Assembly (NCBI RefSeq): GCF_016909075.1
Contig: NZ_JAFBFC010000005.1
Span: 124,001 to 188,000 of the forward strand
Reading direction: 5' to 3'
DNA from: Priestia iocasae
GTDB taxonomy: Bacteria > Bacillota > Bacilli > Bacillales > Bacillaceae_H
DNA: 64,000 nucleotides
The notes beneath the pieces are model-generated. The model searched no databases. It was not told where the DNA came from and saw only the letters and a list, made by a program, of their open reading frames with translations. Of this stretch, positions 41,423 through 50,174 are shown in pieces. The position numbers and the translations under genes were made by a program. Position 1 is the stretch's first letter. Every line of letters begins with the position of its first letter.

Positions 41423-41472
41423 CTGGACCGTCAGAAGAACTCGGTAATACCTAGAGTTTTTTGACGGTCCAG
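41423..41472. repeat. Extragenic hairpin repeat, copy A
   Basis: CTGGACCGTCA (41423-41433) pairs with TGACGGTCCAG (41462-41472), with an inner AACTC/GAGTT pair. It shares the arms and the right flank (GAGTTTT, then GACGGTCCA, then TTTGC, then AAACA) with the element after zwf. It may also terminate rsfA, but there is no T-run. Confidence 0.65.
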
Positions 41473-41568
41473 TTTGCGTGAAACAGAAATGCTTGTGACA
41501 ACTCCTTTTCTAATCGGTTAATATGCTATAATATGTTCATCTTATATAAGCATAATTTCATTGGTTGA

Positions 41569-41604
41569 ACTCCTCACTACTTAGCTGACGCTTGAGGTGG
41601 GAGT
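41569..41604. repeat. Hairpin resembling an IS200/IS605-type end
   Basis: ACTCCTCAC and GTGGGAGT arms around a loop containing TTAGCTGACGC, just before the lipL ribosome binding site. Imperfect hairpins of this kind mark the ends of IS200/IS605 elements; no transposase gene is present here. A leader function for lipL is the alternative. Confidence 0.3.
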
Positions 41605-41636
41605 CTTCTGTCGGAAATGATAAAAGGAGTTAGACA

Positions 41637-42488
41637 ATGAATTCTACGATTTCTGAACTTTTAATTCAGCCACAATGGCGAATTATTGACCAGTCCAGTC
41701 TTGGACCTCAGTTCAACCCTCTTCAATCGTTTGCCATGGATGATACCCTATGTACAGTTGTTGGAAAAAGACAATCACTGCCTACCATCCGTTCTTGGGT
41801 ACACCACCAAACCATTGTATTAGGAATTCAAGATGCACGACTTCCTCATTTAGAGCAAGGCGTATCTTTTTTACATGAACAAGGCTTTCGAGCCATTGTC
41901 CGTAATTCTGGCGGGTTGGCTGTTGTATTAGATGAAGGAGTATTGAACCTTTCACTTATTTTCCCTGATACAGAAAAAGGAATTGATATTGATCGTGGAT
42001 ACGATGCGATGTGGATTCTCATTAAAGAATTGTTTAAATCTTATCATGTTGAAATTGAAGCGAAGGAAATCGTTGGCTCTTACTGTCCCGGAAGCTACGA
42101 TTTAAGCATTAACAATAAAAAGTTTGCCGGTATCTCTCAACGTCGTGTACGTGGTGGTGTAGCCGTCCAAATTTATTTATGCGTATCTGGCAGCGGCTCA
42201 AAAAGAGCTCAACTCATTAAAGATTTTTACGCGCTCGCTCTTCAAGGCGAACAAACAAAATTTTCTTACCCGACGATCGTTCCAGAAACGATGGCCTCTT
42301 TAACTGAACTGTTAGGAGAAGAAATAACCGTTTCCTCTGTTATGCTTTCTTTGTATCAAACATTACAGAGTCTCGGTTCTTCGTTAAAACCTATTAGTCT
42401 TAATGACCAAGAAAGTCAGCTTTTCGACCAAAACCTACAGCGTATGTATGATCGAAATGAAAAGGCGTTAGGTGACTTCTTTAAGTAA
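41637..42488 (+). CDS. lipL: Octanoyl-[GcvH]:protein N-octanoyltransferase
   Basis: Amidotransferase of the Bacillus lipoate pathway that moves octanoyl groups from GcvH to E2 subunits. It has 283 residues of the biotin/lipoate ligase fold; [19 protein letters not shown] is the acyl-binding strand and the catalytic cysteine is C150 in [12 protein letters not shown], the same number as in B. subtilis LipL. ATG follows AAAGGAG. Divergent promoters were not resolved. Convergent with pta. Confidence 0.93.
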   Translation: MNSTISELLIQPQWRIIDQSSLGPQFNPLQSFAMDDTLCTVVGKRQSLPTIRSWVHHQTIVLGIQDARLPHLEQGVSFLHEQGFRAIVRNSGGLAVVLDEGVLNLSLIFPDTEKGIDIDRGYDAMWILIKELFKSYHVEIEAKEIVGSYCPGSYDLSINNKKFAGISQRRVRGGVAVQIYLCVSGSGSKRAQLIKDFYALALQGEQTKFSYPTIVPETMASLTELLGEEITVSSVMLSLYQTLQSLGSSLKPISLNDQESQLFDQNLQRMYDRNEKALGDFFK

Positions 42489-42524
42489 AAATGGCTGACT
42501 CTAGCGTGAGAGTCAGCCATTTTT
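42487..42524. terminator. Bidirectional terminator lipL/pta
   Basis: AAAATGGCTGACTCT and AGAGTCAGCCATTTT form a 15-bp stem between convergent genes. Confidence 0.95.
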
Positions 42525-42531
42525 GTTTATT

Positions 42532-43503
42532 TTACAGAGCTTGAGCTGCTGTAATTAATGCTAGTTTATAAACGTCTTCCTCGTTGCAACCACGAGATAA
42601 ATCATTTACTGGTTTGTTTAAGCCTTGTAAGATTGGTCCTACAGCTTCAAAATTCCCTAGACGTTGCGCAATCTTATAACCAATGTTTCCAGCCTCTAGG
42701 CTTGGGAATACAAACACGTTTGCATCACCTTTGATGACGGATCCTGGTGCTTTCTTTTCTGCTACAGATGGAACAAACGCTGCATCAAATTGGAATTCAC
42801 CATCTAACGTCAAGCTTGGTGCTTTTTCTTTGGCGATTTCAACCGCTTTTGACACCTTTTCTGTCTCAGGAGATTTTGCTGAACCTTTTGTAGAAAAGCT
42901 TAGCATCGCAACACGTGGATCAATGTCAAACATTGCTGCTGTACGAGAGCTTTCAATAGCAATTTCAGCTAAGTCGTTGCTGTCTGGTGAAATGTTAATA
43001 GCACAGTCTGCAAATACATACTTTTCATCACCACGAACCATGATGAATACGCCAGATGTCTTCTTTACGCCTTCTTTTGTTTTAATAATTTGTAATGCAG
43101 GGCGTACTGTATCTGCTGTAGAGTGCGCTGCACCACTTACAAGTCCGTCTGCTTTGTTCATATGAACAAGCATTGTACCAAAGTAGTTTTCATCTAATAA
43201 AATTTTACGCGCATCTTCTTCAGACACTTTTCCTTTACGACGCTCAATGAATGATGCAACCATTTCATCAAATGCAGGGAAATTTTGTGGATCGTACACT
43301 TCCACTCCCTCAAGACTTACATTTAAATTAGCTGCTTTTGCTTCAATTTCTTCTTTGTTTCCAACGACGATTGGAGTTAAGATATTTTCACCTGCTAAGC
43401 GTCTTACCGCTCCTAAAATACGCTCATCTAATCCTTCTGGAAAGACAATTTTAATGTCTTTTTCTGATACTTTATTCTTTAATCCTGTAAATAAATCACT
43501 CAC
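42532..43503 (-). CDS. pta: Phosphate acetyltransferase
   Basis: Converts acetyl-CoA and phosphate to acetyl phosphate in overflow metabolism. The 323-residue short form starts with GTG seven bases after AAGGAGG. Landmarks are LVSGAAHSTADTVRPALQII, DCAINISPDSNDLAEIA, MLSFSTKGSAKSPETEKV and VFPSLEAGNIGYKIAQRLG. A single-gene unit, divergent from hemQ, with about 280 bp between them; no convincing cre site was found there. Confidence 0.96.
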   Translation of the reverse strand: MSDLFTGLKNKVSEKDIKIVFPEGLDERILGAVRRLAGENILTPIVVGNKEEIEAKAANLNVSLEGVEVYDPQNFPAFDEMVASFIERRKGKVSEEDARKILLDENYFGTMLVHMNKADGLVSGAAHSTADTVRPALQIIKTKEGVKKTSGVFIMVRGDEKYVFADCAINISPDSNDLAEIAIESSRTAAMFDIDPRVAMLSFSTKGSAKSPETEKVSKAVEIAKEKAPSLTLDGEFQFDAAFVPSVAEKKAPGSVIKGDANVFVFPSLEAGNIGYKIAQRLGNFEAVGPILQGLNKPVNDLSRGCNEEDVYKLALITAAQAL

Positions 43504-43783
43504 AGTGAATCCTCCTTACTATGTAAAACAGCTTTCATCATTATAGGATACTTTACTTCTACTTGAAATTCAAAGGAATCTACCTTAATAGTCGGCACCT
43601 CTAAAAAGTCTTTCAATTGCTAATTTTCCACAAACTAAAACTCTTAAACATCTCTTTATAATATGAGCTTCCCTTCTTTTCTTTAGTCATAAAATTAAGG
43701 GGTTTTCGCTAAGAGGATTAGGATAAACTGTGATATAGTAAAAGGAGACTTCAATAAAATGTAGTAATAGGAGTGAATGATTA

Positions 43784-44527
43784 ATGGCAGAAGCGGCTCA
43801 AACACTAGATGGATGGTACTCTCTTCATGATTTACGCTCAATCGACTGGAGTGCTTGGAAGCGCTTATCTAGCGACGAACGCCAAGCGGCAATTCATGAA
43901 TTTTTAGGATTAATGGAAAAATGGAAGAAAACAGAAACAGAACAGCAAGGAAGCCACGCTCTATATACAATCGTTGGGCAAAAAGCAGACTTTATTCTTA
44001 TGTTTGTGAGACCGACAATGGAAGAATTAAATGAAATTGAGCTAGAATTTAATAAAACAAAATTAGCTGAGTTTACAATCCCTACATATTCATATGTATC
44101 AGTAGTTGAACTAAGCAACTACTTACCAGCTGGTGAAGATCCATATGAAAACCCACAGGTTCGTGCTCGCTTATATCCAACTCTACCAAAAGCAAATCAC
44201 ATTTGCTTCTATCCAATGGATAAACGTCGCCAAGGAAACGATAACTGGTACATGCTTCCGATGGAAGAGCGTCGTGATTTAATGCGTAGCCACGGAATGA
44301 TTGGGCGTCAATATGCAGGAAAAGTAAAGCAGATTATCACTGGCTCTGTTGGGTTTGATGATTACGAGTGGGGCGTTACATTATTTGCTGATGACGTTCT
44401 ACAATTTAAAAAGCTAGTCTATGAAATGCGCTTTGATGAGGTAAGTGCTCGTTATGGTGAATTTGGTAGCTTCTTTGTAGGAAATATCCTTCCTGAAGAG
44501 CGCATCCATTCATTCCTTCATATCTAA
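43784..44527 (+). CDS. hemQ: Coproheme decarboxylase HemQ
   Basis: Last enzyme of the coproporphyrin-dependent haem pathway of Gram-positive bacteria; removes two carboxylates from coprohaem III. It has 247 residues of the chlorite-dismutase fold. The catalytic tyrosine is Y143 in [15 protein letters not shown] and the proximal haem ligand is probably H170 in [12 protein letters not shown]. subtilis calls it YwfI. TAGGAG precedes the ATG. Followed by a strong terminator. Confidence 0.95.
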   Translation: MAEAAQTLDGWYSLHDLRSIDWSAWKRLSSDERQAAIHEFLGLMEKWKKTETEQQGSHALYTIVGQKADFILMFVRPTMEELNEIELEFNKTKLAEFTIPTYSYVSVVELSNYLPAGEDPYENPQVRARLYPTLPKANHICFYPMDKRRQGNDNWYMLPMEERRDLMRSHGMIGRQYAGKVKQIITGSVGFDDYEWGVTLFADDVLQFKKLVYEMRFDEVSARYGEFGSFFVGNILPEERIHSFLHI

Positions 44528-44531
44528 CCAC

Positions 44532-44568
44532 AAAGCTCTCGTTACAATTATGTAACGAGAGCTTTTTT
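44532..44568 (+). terminator. hemQ terminator
   Basis: AAAGCTCTCGTTACA and TGTAACGAGAGCTTT, ATTA loop, then T-run. Confidence 0.95.
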
Positions 44569-44579
44569 TATGGAAAGAA

Positions 44580-44608
44580 AGCATATTCTATGTCACTAGT
44601 CATATTTA
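44580..44608 (+). promoter_or_regulatory. Candidate sigma-E promoter of cwlJ
   Basis: AGCATATT (44580-44587) matches the sigma-E -35 (GKMATATT) at seven of eight; after 13 bp CATATTTA (44601-44608) matches the -10 (CATACAMT) only in part. cwlJ is a sigma-E gene in B. subtilis. Confidence 0.5.
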
Positions 44609-44641
44609 TGGAATAGTGGAGTATTAAAGCGAGGTGAGAAG

Positions 44642-45064
44642 ATGGCAGTCGTCGCACACAACGAAGAAGATGTAAAGCTTCTAGCCAGACTCCTACGCGC
44701 TGAAGCTGAAGGCGAAGGTAAGCAAGGGATGCTGTTAGTAGGAAATACTGGAGTAAACCGTGCTAGAGCAGCTTGCTTAGACTTTAAAGATATTCGAACC
44801 ATTAGACAAATGGTTTTTCAAAGCCCAGGAGGTTTTGAAGCGACGCAAAAAGGATATTTTTATCAACGTGCTAGAGAATCAGAAATCGCATTGGCAAGAC
44901 GAGTTCTAAAGGGCGAGCGGTTTAATCCTGCGACGAACTCTTTGTGGTTTTTTAAGCCTAGTGGAAATTGCCCTGCTCAATGGTATAACCAAAACAATAG
45001 CGGTCGATTTAAATCTCACTGCTTCTATATCCCAACACGTGCAGATTGTCCTCAAGTTTATTAG
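44642..45064 (+). CDS. cwlJ: Spore cortex-lytic hydrolase CwlJ
   Basis: Coat-associated cortex hydrolase needed for germination, especially with Ca-DPA. It has 140 residues forming one SleB/CwlJ catalytic domain without signal peptide, as expected for a protein loaded from the mother cell. The likely catalytic glutamate is in LLRAEAEGEGKQGM; further conserved parts are GNTGVNRARAAC and FNPATNSLWFFKPSG. GAGGTGAG precedes the ATG. It is 23 bp ahead of gerQ, its partner for coat retention. Confidence 0.95.
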   Translation: MAVVAHNEEDVKLLARLLRAEAEGEGKQGMLLVGNTGVNRARAACLDFKDIRTIRQMVFQSPGGFEATQKGYFYQRARESEIALARRVLKGERFNPATNSLWFFKPSGNCPAQWYNQNNSGRFKSHCFYIPTRADCPQVY

Positions 45065-45087
45065 TTAAAAGGGGGGTTCTATGAACA

Positions 45088-45552
45088 ATGAAGAAGCCAA
45101 AATCAAATCAGCAACAGCAACAACAACAAGCTTATATGCAAAACCCTTATATGAGCTACAATTATCCATACTATAGCAGCCCATATCAAGGGCAACAAGG
45201 AGGACAAATGCCTCCTCAAATTCCAGCTGGAGGTACAGGTGCTCCTCAAGACCCATCAATGCTTCCACTTGAAGAATCCTATATTGAAAACATCTTACGC
45301 TTGAATCGAGGAAAATTAGCGACTGTTTATATGACATTTGAAAACAATACACAATGGAACGCCAAAGTATTTAAAGGAATTATAGAAGCTGCTGGACGTG
45401 ATCATTTAATTTTAAGTGATCCTCAAACAGGAAAGCGATATTTACTCTTAATGGTGTATTTAGACTACATTACATTCGATGAAGAGATTAATTACAACTA
45501 TCCATTTAATAGCGCTGGTCAACAGCAGCTAAGTAATTATTCTCCGCGTTAA
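45088..45552 (+). CDS. gerQ: Spore coat protein GerQ
   Basis: Coat protein required for CwlJ localisation and cross-linked by transglutaminase Tgl. The 154-residue protein starts MKKPKSNQ with lysines at 2, 3 and 5, followed by seven glutamines and a Y/P/G/Q-rich low-complexity stretch (to about 65), then the conserved YIENILRLNRGKLATVYMTFE domain. GGGGGG lies eleven bases before the ATG; a nearer ATG is out of frame. Same operon as cwlJ. Confidence 0.93.
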   Translation: MKKPKSNQQQQQQQAYMQNPYMSYNYPYYSSPYQGQQGGQMPPQIPAGGTGAPQDPSMLPLEESYIENILRLNRGKLATVYMTFENNTQWNAKVFKGIIEAAGRDHLILSDPQTGKRYLLLMVYLDYITFDEEINYNYPFNSAGQQQLSNYSPR

Positions 45553-45558
45553 TCTACC

Positions 45559-45595
45559 AAAAAGCCCTGCATGTTAGTAACATGCAGGGCTTTTT
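45559..45595. terminator. Bidirectional terminator gerQ/ywdK
   Basis: A 16-bp perfect stem (45561-45576 with 45578-45593), A-tract and T-tract on either side. Confidence 0.93.
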
Positions 45596-45602
45596 GTGCT
45601 TT

Positions 45603-45974
45603 TTACAACCATTTTACTGCTGCAATGATGATTAAAATCCACGCAACGATAAATGCGACTCCACCAAACGGTGTAACCGCTCCTAAAATTTTAATACCAG
45701 ATGTACTTAATACATATAGGCTTCCTGAAAATAAAAGAATGCCAATCAACATAACCCAGCCTGACGCTTGAATCAATGAAGATTCTGGAAAGCGTCCTGC
45801 TAAAAATGCCACAATGAATAGACCAAATGCATGAAACATGTGATAAAGAACGCCTGTTTTCCAAACCTCTAAATACTTAGCGGAAATCTTCCCCTCTAAA
45901 CCGTGCGCACCAAATGCTCCTAATGCCACTGCTAAAACTGCATTAATGGCTCCTAAAATCAGAAAAATTTTCAT
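45603..45974 (-). CDS. ywdK: DUF423 membrane protein YwdK
   Basis: Small membrane protein, 123 residues with four hydrophobic helices. The family signature is near the N terminus (LGAFGAHGLEGKI), with the conserved YHMFHAFGLF in helix two. Function unknown. ATG follows GGGGAAGGA. Last gene of an ung-ywdI-ywdK unit. Confidence 0.9.
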   Translation of the reverse strand: MKIFLILGAINAVLAVALGAFGAHGLEGKISAKYLEVWKTGVLYHMFHAFGLFIVAFLAGRFPESSLIQASGWVMLIGILLFSGSLYVLSTSGIKILGAVTPFGGVAFIVAWILIIIAAVKWL

Positions 45975-45997
45975 GTTATCCTTCCCCTACCCTTTGC

Positions 45998-46297
45998 TTA
46001 AAAATCAAAAAGACTATCACCATTTGCATCCTCAGATATGTACTTTTTCTCCTCTTGAGAAGAAGGACCAGCTTGAATGATTTGCGGTTGCTGCATATAT
46101 GGAACAACTTGCGGCGAGGGAGTACTCGTAGGCTGTTGTACATTCCCTTTTTGTTGATCAAGAGCTAGTTCACATAATGTTTTAATGGCAATAAGCTGAT
46201 CGCGAACTTGAGTTTGTGATGAAGAATGAGCCTTTTGCTTTGCTTTACTAACTTCTTCACTCATCTTATCAAGCAAACGAGCTATCGTAATATCCAT
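45998..46297 (-). CDS. ywdI: YwdI family protein
   Basis: A 99-residue protein of unknown function. The first 55 residues form a charged helical segment (IARLLDKMSEEVSKAKQKA, then RDQLIAIKTLCELALDQQ); the tail is P/Q-rich and ends DANGDSLFDF. The ATG at 46297 fits GAGGTGAC; a GTG inside that site is unlikely. It lies between ung and ywdK as in B. subtilis. Confidence 0.75.
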   Translation of the reverse strand: MDITIARLLDKMSEEVSKAKQKAHSSSQTQVRDQLIAIKTLCELALDQQKGNVQQPTSTPSPQVVPYMQQPQIIQAGPSSQEEKKYISEDANGDSLFDF

Positions 46298-46374
46298 ATT
46301 ATTTGTCACCTCTTAGTTAATTCAGCACCTTTTCATCTCTTCATCATTTTAACAAAAGTTAAAAAGACAAGCTA

Positions 46375-47052
46375 TCATTCAATGTTGTCAATTTGCCAAT
46401 CAATTGGAGCTCTTCCGTTTTCCTCTAAAAATTGATTGGCTTTTGCAAAGTGATCATTTCCAAAAAACCCTCGATTGGCTGAAAACGGGCTAGGATGCGG
46501 GCTCTCAAGGATCAAATGATGACTTTTTTGAATCAATGCTTTTTTTTCCTGTGCATGTCTCCCCCACAGCATAAAGACAACAGGTTCTTCTTTCTCAGCC
46601 ACTAACTCAATAACACGGTTTGTAAACTGCTCCCATCCCTTTCCTTTATGAGAATTCGGATTGCTTCGACGTACCGTTAATACCGTATTTAACAGCAGTA
46701 CTCCCTGTTCAGCCCACTTCACTAAATAGCCATTGTTTGGAATGTCACAATCCAATTCAGCTTGTAACTCTTTGTAAATATTCACAAGAGATGGTGGAGT
46801 TTTCACACCGGGCTTTACCGAAAAGCTCAACCCATGCGCTTGCCCCGGACCATGATAAGGATCTTGACCGAGAATGACCACTTTTACATGTTCATAACTC
46901 GTTAAATGTAATGCGTTAAAAATATCATATTTATCAGGATAGATTGTTTGATTATTATACTCATTGACAAGAAATTCTCGTAATTGTACGTAATAAGGCT
47001 CTTGGAATTGATCTTCAAGTAACAGCGCCCAATCATTCTTTAAAACAGACAT
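46375..47052 (-). CDS. ung: Uracil-DNA glycosylase
   Basis: Family 1 UDG that removes uracil from DNA, starting base excision repair. It has 225 residues from [14 protein letters not shown] (GGAAAGGTG upstream). The catalytic Asp is in [19 protein letters not shown] and the His in [16 protein letters not shown]. Size and motifs are typical. Divergent from the staygreen-family gene. Confidence 0.97.
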   Translation of the reverse strand: MSVLKNDWALLLEDQFQEPYYVQLREFLVNEYNNQTIYPDKYDIFNALHLTSYEHVKVVILGQDPYHGPGQAHGLSFSVKPGVKTPPSLVNIYKELQAELDCDIPNNGYLVKWAEQGVLLLNTVLTVRRSNPNSHKGKGWEQFTNRVIELVAEKEEPVVFMLWGRHAQEKKALIQKSHHLILESPHPSPFSANRGFFGNDHFAKANQFLEENGRAPIDWQIDNIE

Positions 47053-47222
47053 CTGCTCACACCTTTCCATTTCGTTTAACTATGTAAATTATGTGACGTC
47101 TATATAGCTAGAATACCCTACTTACGCTTTATAAACTCACCTCCCTACATCTCCTTGTCATGTTCTTCTTGTATTTGTATAAAATGATAAAGAGAAGATT
47201 TTCAATTCAAGGAGGGATTACC

Positions 47223-47669
47223 ATGCTTATATTAAATCCCGACAAAGTTGATATCAAATACCAACTAGGTGCTACACCAACACAACCAATTATTCCAAGA
47301 AAGTACACTTTTCTTCCTATTGTCAATACATCAACAATTTCAATGATTGTAGGCTTAGAATATGCTTATGATCAAATGAAGCAGTCTCGTGATGAGCTCC
47401 TTGCATCTTTTAAGTTTCACCGTCATCATTACTTCTTTTATATGTATTGCTATATTGGTAAAGAAACAACTATTTCGTTAGCTCGTAAACGCTATGAAAC
47501 GTTCTTAAAACAAATTCCGATTGCACTAAAAGCGATGTACCACGGTGACTCAGCGTTTTTTAAGGCCCATCCCTTTTTAGAGCAATGCCCTGTTTATATT
47601 CATTTTGATTCTGATTATCCATCTTTAAATGGTGTTGAGCAGATTGGCTATTTATCAAATTATAAGTAA
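47223..47669 (+). CDS. Staygreen (SGR) family protein
   Basis: A 148-residue protein that aligns by eye with plant and bacterial staygreen magnesium-dechelatases. The diagnostic C-terminal part is PIALKAMYHGDSAFFKAHP, then PVYIHFDSDYPSLNGVE, against LKAFVHGDGNL...PE and VYFHSN in plant SGR (from memory). MYCYIGKE replaces VHCHISGG. RKYTFLPIVNT stands where plants have RTYTLTHSDIT, so the H and D thought to be catalytic seem absent. AAGGAGG precedes the ATG. Role in Bacillus unknown; chlorophyll is not made here. Confidence 0.72.
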   Translation: MLILNPDKVDIKYQLGATPTQPIIPRKYTFLPIVNTSTISMIVGLEYAYDQMKQSRDELLASFKFHRHHYFFYMYCYIGKETTISLARKRYETFLKQIPIALKAMYHGDSAFFKAHPFLEQCPVYIHFDSDYPSLNGVEQIGYLSNYK

Positions 47670-47723
47670 AGGACGTTACGAGTGAAAGCAACAACAAACG
47701 CATACATCTATCTATATATTAGT

Positions 47724-47783
47724 AGGAGATTCCTTTTTTAAGATAGCAAAAGGCCGCTATCACCGAAAAGGAACTCCTTTTTT
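47724..47783 (+). terminator. Terminator after the staygreen-family gene
   Basis: Outer arms AGGAG-TTCCTTTT/AAAAGGAA-TCCT enclose a GATAGC/GCTATC hairpin (47742-47747, 47756-47761), then a T-run. The rest of the 336-bp gap before zwf holds one palindrome, listed next, and no other recognised element. Confidence 0.7.
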
Positions 47784-47929
47784 ATTCGTTTCTTAGGATG
47801 AATCTCATCCTTTAGTTAACACTAACATTGGTTATGTGTCTTACAATATCAAACAAAATGCTTTTAAAGTGAGCAAAAACATGGAATAATAACAACAAAA
47901 CGTCTAATAGTTACGTTAAAACTTTTAAC

Positions 47930-47951
47930 TGTGTTGCTAAATGGCAACACA
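47930..47951. promoter_or_regulatory. Palindrome upstream of zwf
   Basis: TGTGTTGC (47930-47937) and GCAACACA (47944-47951) are perfect 8-bp arms with a six-base centre, 55-76 bp before the zwf start. The geometry suits a dimeric repressor. No known operator matches from memory. Confidence 0.4.
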
Positions 47952-48005
47952 TAACATGTACATAATGACGAGTAAACGTATTTACAACAAAGTGAGGTCC
48001 TGTAA

Positions 48006-49508
48006 GTGATGACAAATACACAACCGAAATCCATTATTGTAATCTTTGGAGCTACCGGTGATTTAGCAAAACGCAAACTATTTCCTTCTATTTTCCGCTT
48101 ATATAAAGAAAATAAGCTATCAGAAGATTTTGCGGTAGTAGGTGTAGCGAGACGACCGTGGACAAACGATGAACTTCGTAGCAACGTTAAGAAGTCCGTT
48201 GAAAAGTTACAAAGCGAAAATGCTGATGTCGAAAAGTTCGCTTCTCATTTTTACTATCAACCATTTGATGTGACAGATGTCGCATCGTATCAACAATTGA
48301 ATCATTTACTTAGCGATCTAGACAAACAATATAATGTACCTGGTAACCGCATCTTTTATTTAGCGATGGCTCCTGAGTTTTTCGGAACAATTGCGTCTAA
48401 CTTAAAAGATGAAGGACTAACATCAACAGAGGGTTGGAGCCGACTAGTAATCGAGAAGCCTTTTGGCCATAACCACCCGTCTGCTAAGCAGCTAAATGAG
48501 CAAATTCGCCAAGCTTTCAATGAAGATCAAATTTATCGTATCGACCATTATTTAGGAAAAGAAATGGTTCAAAACATTGAAGTTATTCGTTTTGCTAATG
48601 CACTATTTGAACCAATGTGGAACAACCAATACATTTCTAACATTCAAATTACATCGAGTGAGACACTCGGCGTTGAAGACCGCGGACGTTACTATGAATC
48701 TTCTGGCGCATTACGCGATATGGTCCAAAACCATATGCTTCAAATGGTGGCTCTTCTAGCGATGGAACCGCCAATCAAGCTAACACCAGAAGAGATTCGC
48801 AGTGAGAAAGTAAAAGTGTTACGTGCATTACGAAAAATGGATGTAACAGAAGTTGATGACTACTTCGTACGCGGACAGTATGGAAAAGGCATCGTTGAAG
48901 AGCAAGAGGTACAAGCATATAATGAAGAGCAATCTGTTGACCCAGATTCAAACACAGAAACGTTTGTTTCAGGTAAGCTAATGATTGATAACTTTAGATG
49001 GGCTGGTGTACCAATTTATATTCGTACAGGTAAGCGAATGAAGGAAAAATCAACTGAGATTGTCGTTCAATTTAAAGATTTACCAATGAATCTTTATTTT
49101 AATAAAGGTAAAAACATTCATCCAAACTTACTTGTTATTCATATTCAACCGGATGAAGGTATTACATTACACCTTAACGCTCGAAAAGCAGATAGCGCTG
49201 CTACTTCTACACCAATTAAATTAGATTACTGCAATAATTGTGGTGACAAAATGAATACACCTGAAGCATACGAGCGTTTAATTTACGATTGCATGCGCGG
49301 TGATGCAACAAACTTTACTCATTGGGATGAAGTATCTCTATCTTGGGAGTTTGTTGATACAATTTCTCAAGCGTGGGCAGACAAAAAAGCCGACAACTTC
49401 CCGAACTACGAATCTGGTTCTATGGGACCAAAAGAGTCGGATGCATTACTAGCGAAAGATGGATTCCACTGGTGGAATATTAGCAAGAACCATACGTTAG
49501 AAGATTAA
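48006..49508 (+). CDS. zwf: Glucose-6-phosphate 1-dehydrogenase
   Basis: NADP-dependent entry enzyme of the oxidative pentose phosphate pathway. The 500-residue protein has the nucleotide fold IIVIFGATGDLAKRKL, the substrate motif RIDHYLGKEMVQN with the catalytic His, and IRTGKRMKEKSTEIV. GTG eight bases after GAGG is used; an ATG one codon on is the alternative. gndA lies 1.4 kb away in opposite direction, separated by a redox regulator pair. Confidence 0.96.
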   Translation: MMTNTQPKSIIVIFGATGDLAKRKLFPSIFRLYKENKLSEDFAVVGVARRPWTNDELRSNVKKSVEKLQSENADVEKFASHFYYQPFDVTDVASYQQLNHLLSDLDKQYNVPGNRIFYLAMAPEFFGTIASNLKDEGLTSTEGWSRLVIEKPFGHNHPSAKQLNEQIRQAFNEDQIYRIDHYLGKEMVQNIEVIRFANALFEPMWNNQYISNIQITSSETLGVEDRGRYYESSGALRDMVQNHMLQMVALLAMEPPIKLTPEEIRSEKVKVLRALRKMDVTEVDDYFVRGQYGKGIVEEQEVQAYNEEQSVDPDSNTETFVSGKLMIDNFRWAGVPIYIRTGKRMKEKSTEIVVQFKDLPMNLYFNKGKNIHPNLLVIHIQPDEGITLHLNARKADSAATSTPIKLDYCNNCGDKMNTPEAYERLIYDCMRGDATNFTHWDEVSLSWEFVDTISQAWADKKADNFPNYESGSMGPKESDALLAKDGFHWWNISKNHTLED

Positions 49509-49516
49509 TAAAGAGG

Positions 49517-49609
49517 ATGTCTCATAAAATGGACCGTCATACCAAGAGTTTTAGGTGACGGTCCATTTTGCATAAACAAAAAAGTAATCACGTTGCGCTT
49601 TTGAGACAT
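49517..49609. repeat. Extragenic hairpin repeat, copy B
   Basis: Inner 14-bp stem AAAATGGACCGTCA/TGACGGTCCATTTT (49526-49539, 49556-49569) inside an outer ATGTCTCA/TGAGACAT pair (49517-49524, 49602-49609). The inner arms and right flank match copy A at 41.4 kb. Located directly after zwf. Confidence 0.7.
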
Positions 49610-49616
49610 AATAAAC

Positions 49617-49649
49617 AAAAAAAGAAAGCATTGAAAGCTTTCTTTTTTT
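49617..49649 (-). terminator. hxlR terminator
   Basis: GAAAGC (49624-49629) pairs with GCTTTC (49637-49642), extended by A/T tracts; T-run on the minus strand. Confidence 0.8.
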
Positions 49650-49650
49650 A

Positions 49651-50025
49651 CTATTCTGCTTCAGTCTGTTCTCGATGCTGAATAATTTTATCGGTGTTTT
49701 CAACTCCCCACTTCAACATGAGTTGGATAATAGGTGTAAGAGTTTGGCCAAAATCTGTTAACCAATATTCTACTTTCGGTGGGACTTCTTTATATATTTC
49801 ACGATGAATAATTCCGTCTCTTTCTAGTTCACGTAGCTGCAACGTCAGCATGCGCTGAGTAATACCAGGAACAAGTCGTTTGAGCTCATTAAAACGCAAT
49901 GTTTGATCGATTAAATGATAAAGAATCACACTTTTCCACTTTCCACCAATAATATCAAGAGTTGCTTCAACAGGGCATGAATATCCATGAGTTTCCCAAT
50001 TAGAAAGATCAATTTTAGCTGCCAT
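49651..50025 (-). CDS. HxlR-family transcriptional regulator
   Basis: Winged-helix regulator of 124 residues, likely a thiol-based redox sensor for electrophiles. A single cysteine, C17 in HGYSCPVEATLDIIGGKWK, sits where YodB and HypR have their sensing cysteine. The DNA-reading part is FNELKRLVPGITQRMLTLQL and the wing EYWLTDFGQTL. GGAGAG precedes the ATG. Divergent from a nitroreductase, the common layout of such pairs in Bacillus. Confidence 0.88.
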   Translation of the reverse strand: MAAKIDLSNWETHGYSCPVEATLDIIGGKWKSVILYHLIDQTLRFNELKRLVPGITQRMLTLQLRELERDGIIHREIYKEVPPKVEYWLTDFGQTLTPIIQLMLKWGVENTDKIIQHREQTEAE

Positions 50026-50040
50026 CTCAACACTCTCCTT

Positions 50041-50060
50041 TAGTATAAAAAATGATACTA
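50041..50060. promoter_or_regulatory. Candidate HxlR operator
   Basis: TAGTAT-N8-ATACTA, perfect six-bp arms, in the divergent region 16 bp upstream of the hxlR start. A/T-rich TACT/AGTA repeats are typical of YodB-type sites. Confidence 0.5.
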
Positions 50061-50174
50061 TAACACAAAAATGTGCGTACTTTTATTTTTTATGGTTACT
50101 TTTATAATATAACGTGTAGAAACAAAAAAACAATCTTTCATTTTATAGAACACTACATCAAAGGAGAGATAAAC

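Noticed and set aside
45064-45352. Open frame on the minus strand opposite gerQ.
   Set aside because: It exists because CAA-rich codons lack stops on the other strand; no start signal, and gerQ is well supported.
49585-49600. A 16-base exact match (TAATCACGTTGCGCTT) between the repeat after zwf and the gndA coding sequence at 50955-50970.
   Set aside because: About half a chance 16-mer repeat is expected in 64 kb, and no flanking similarity extends it, so capture of a gndA fragment is not supported.
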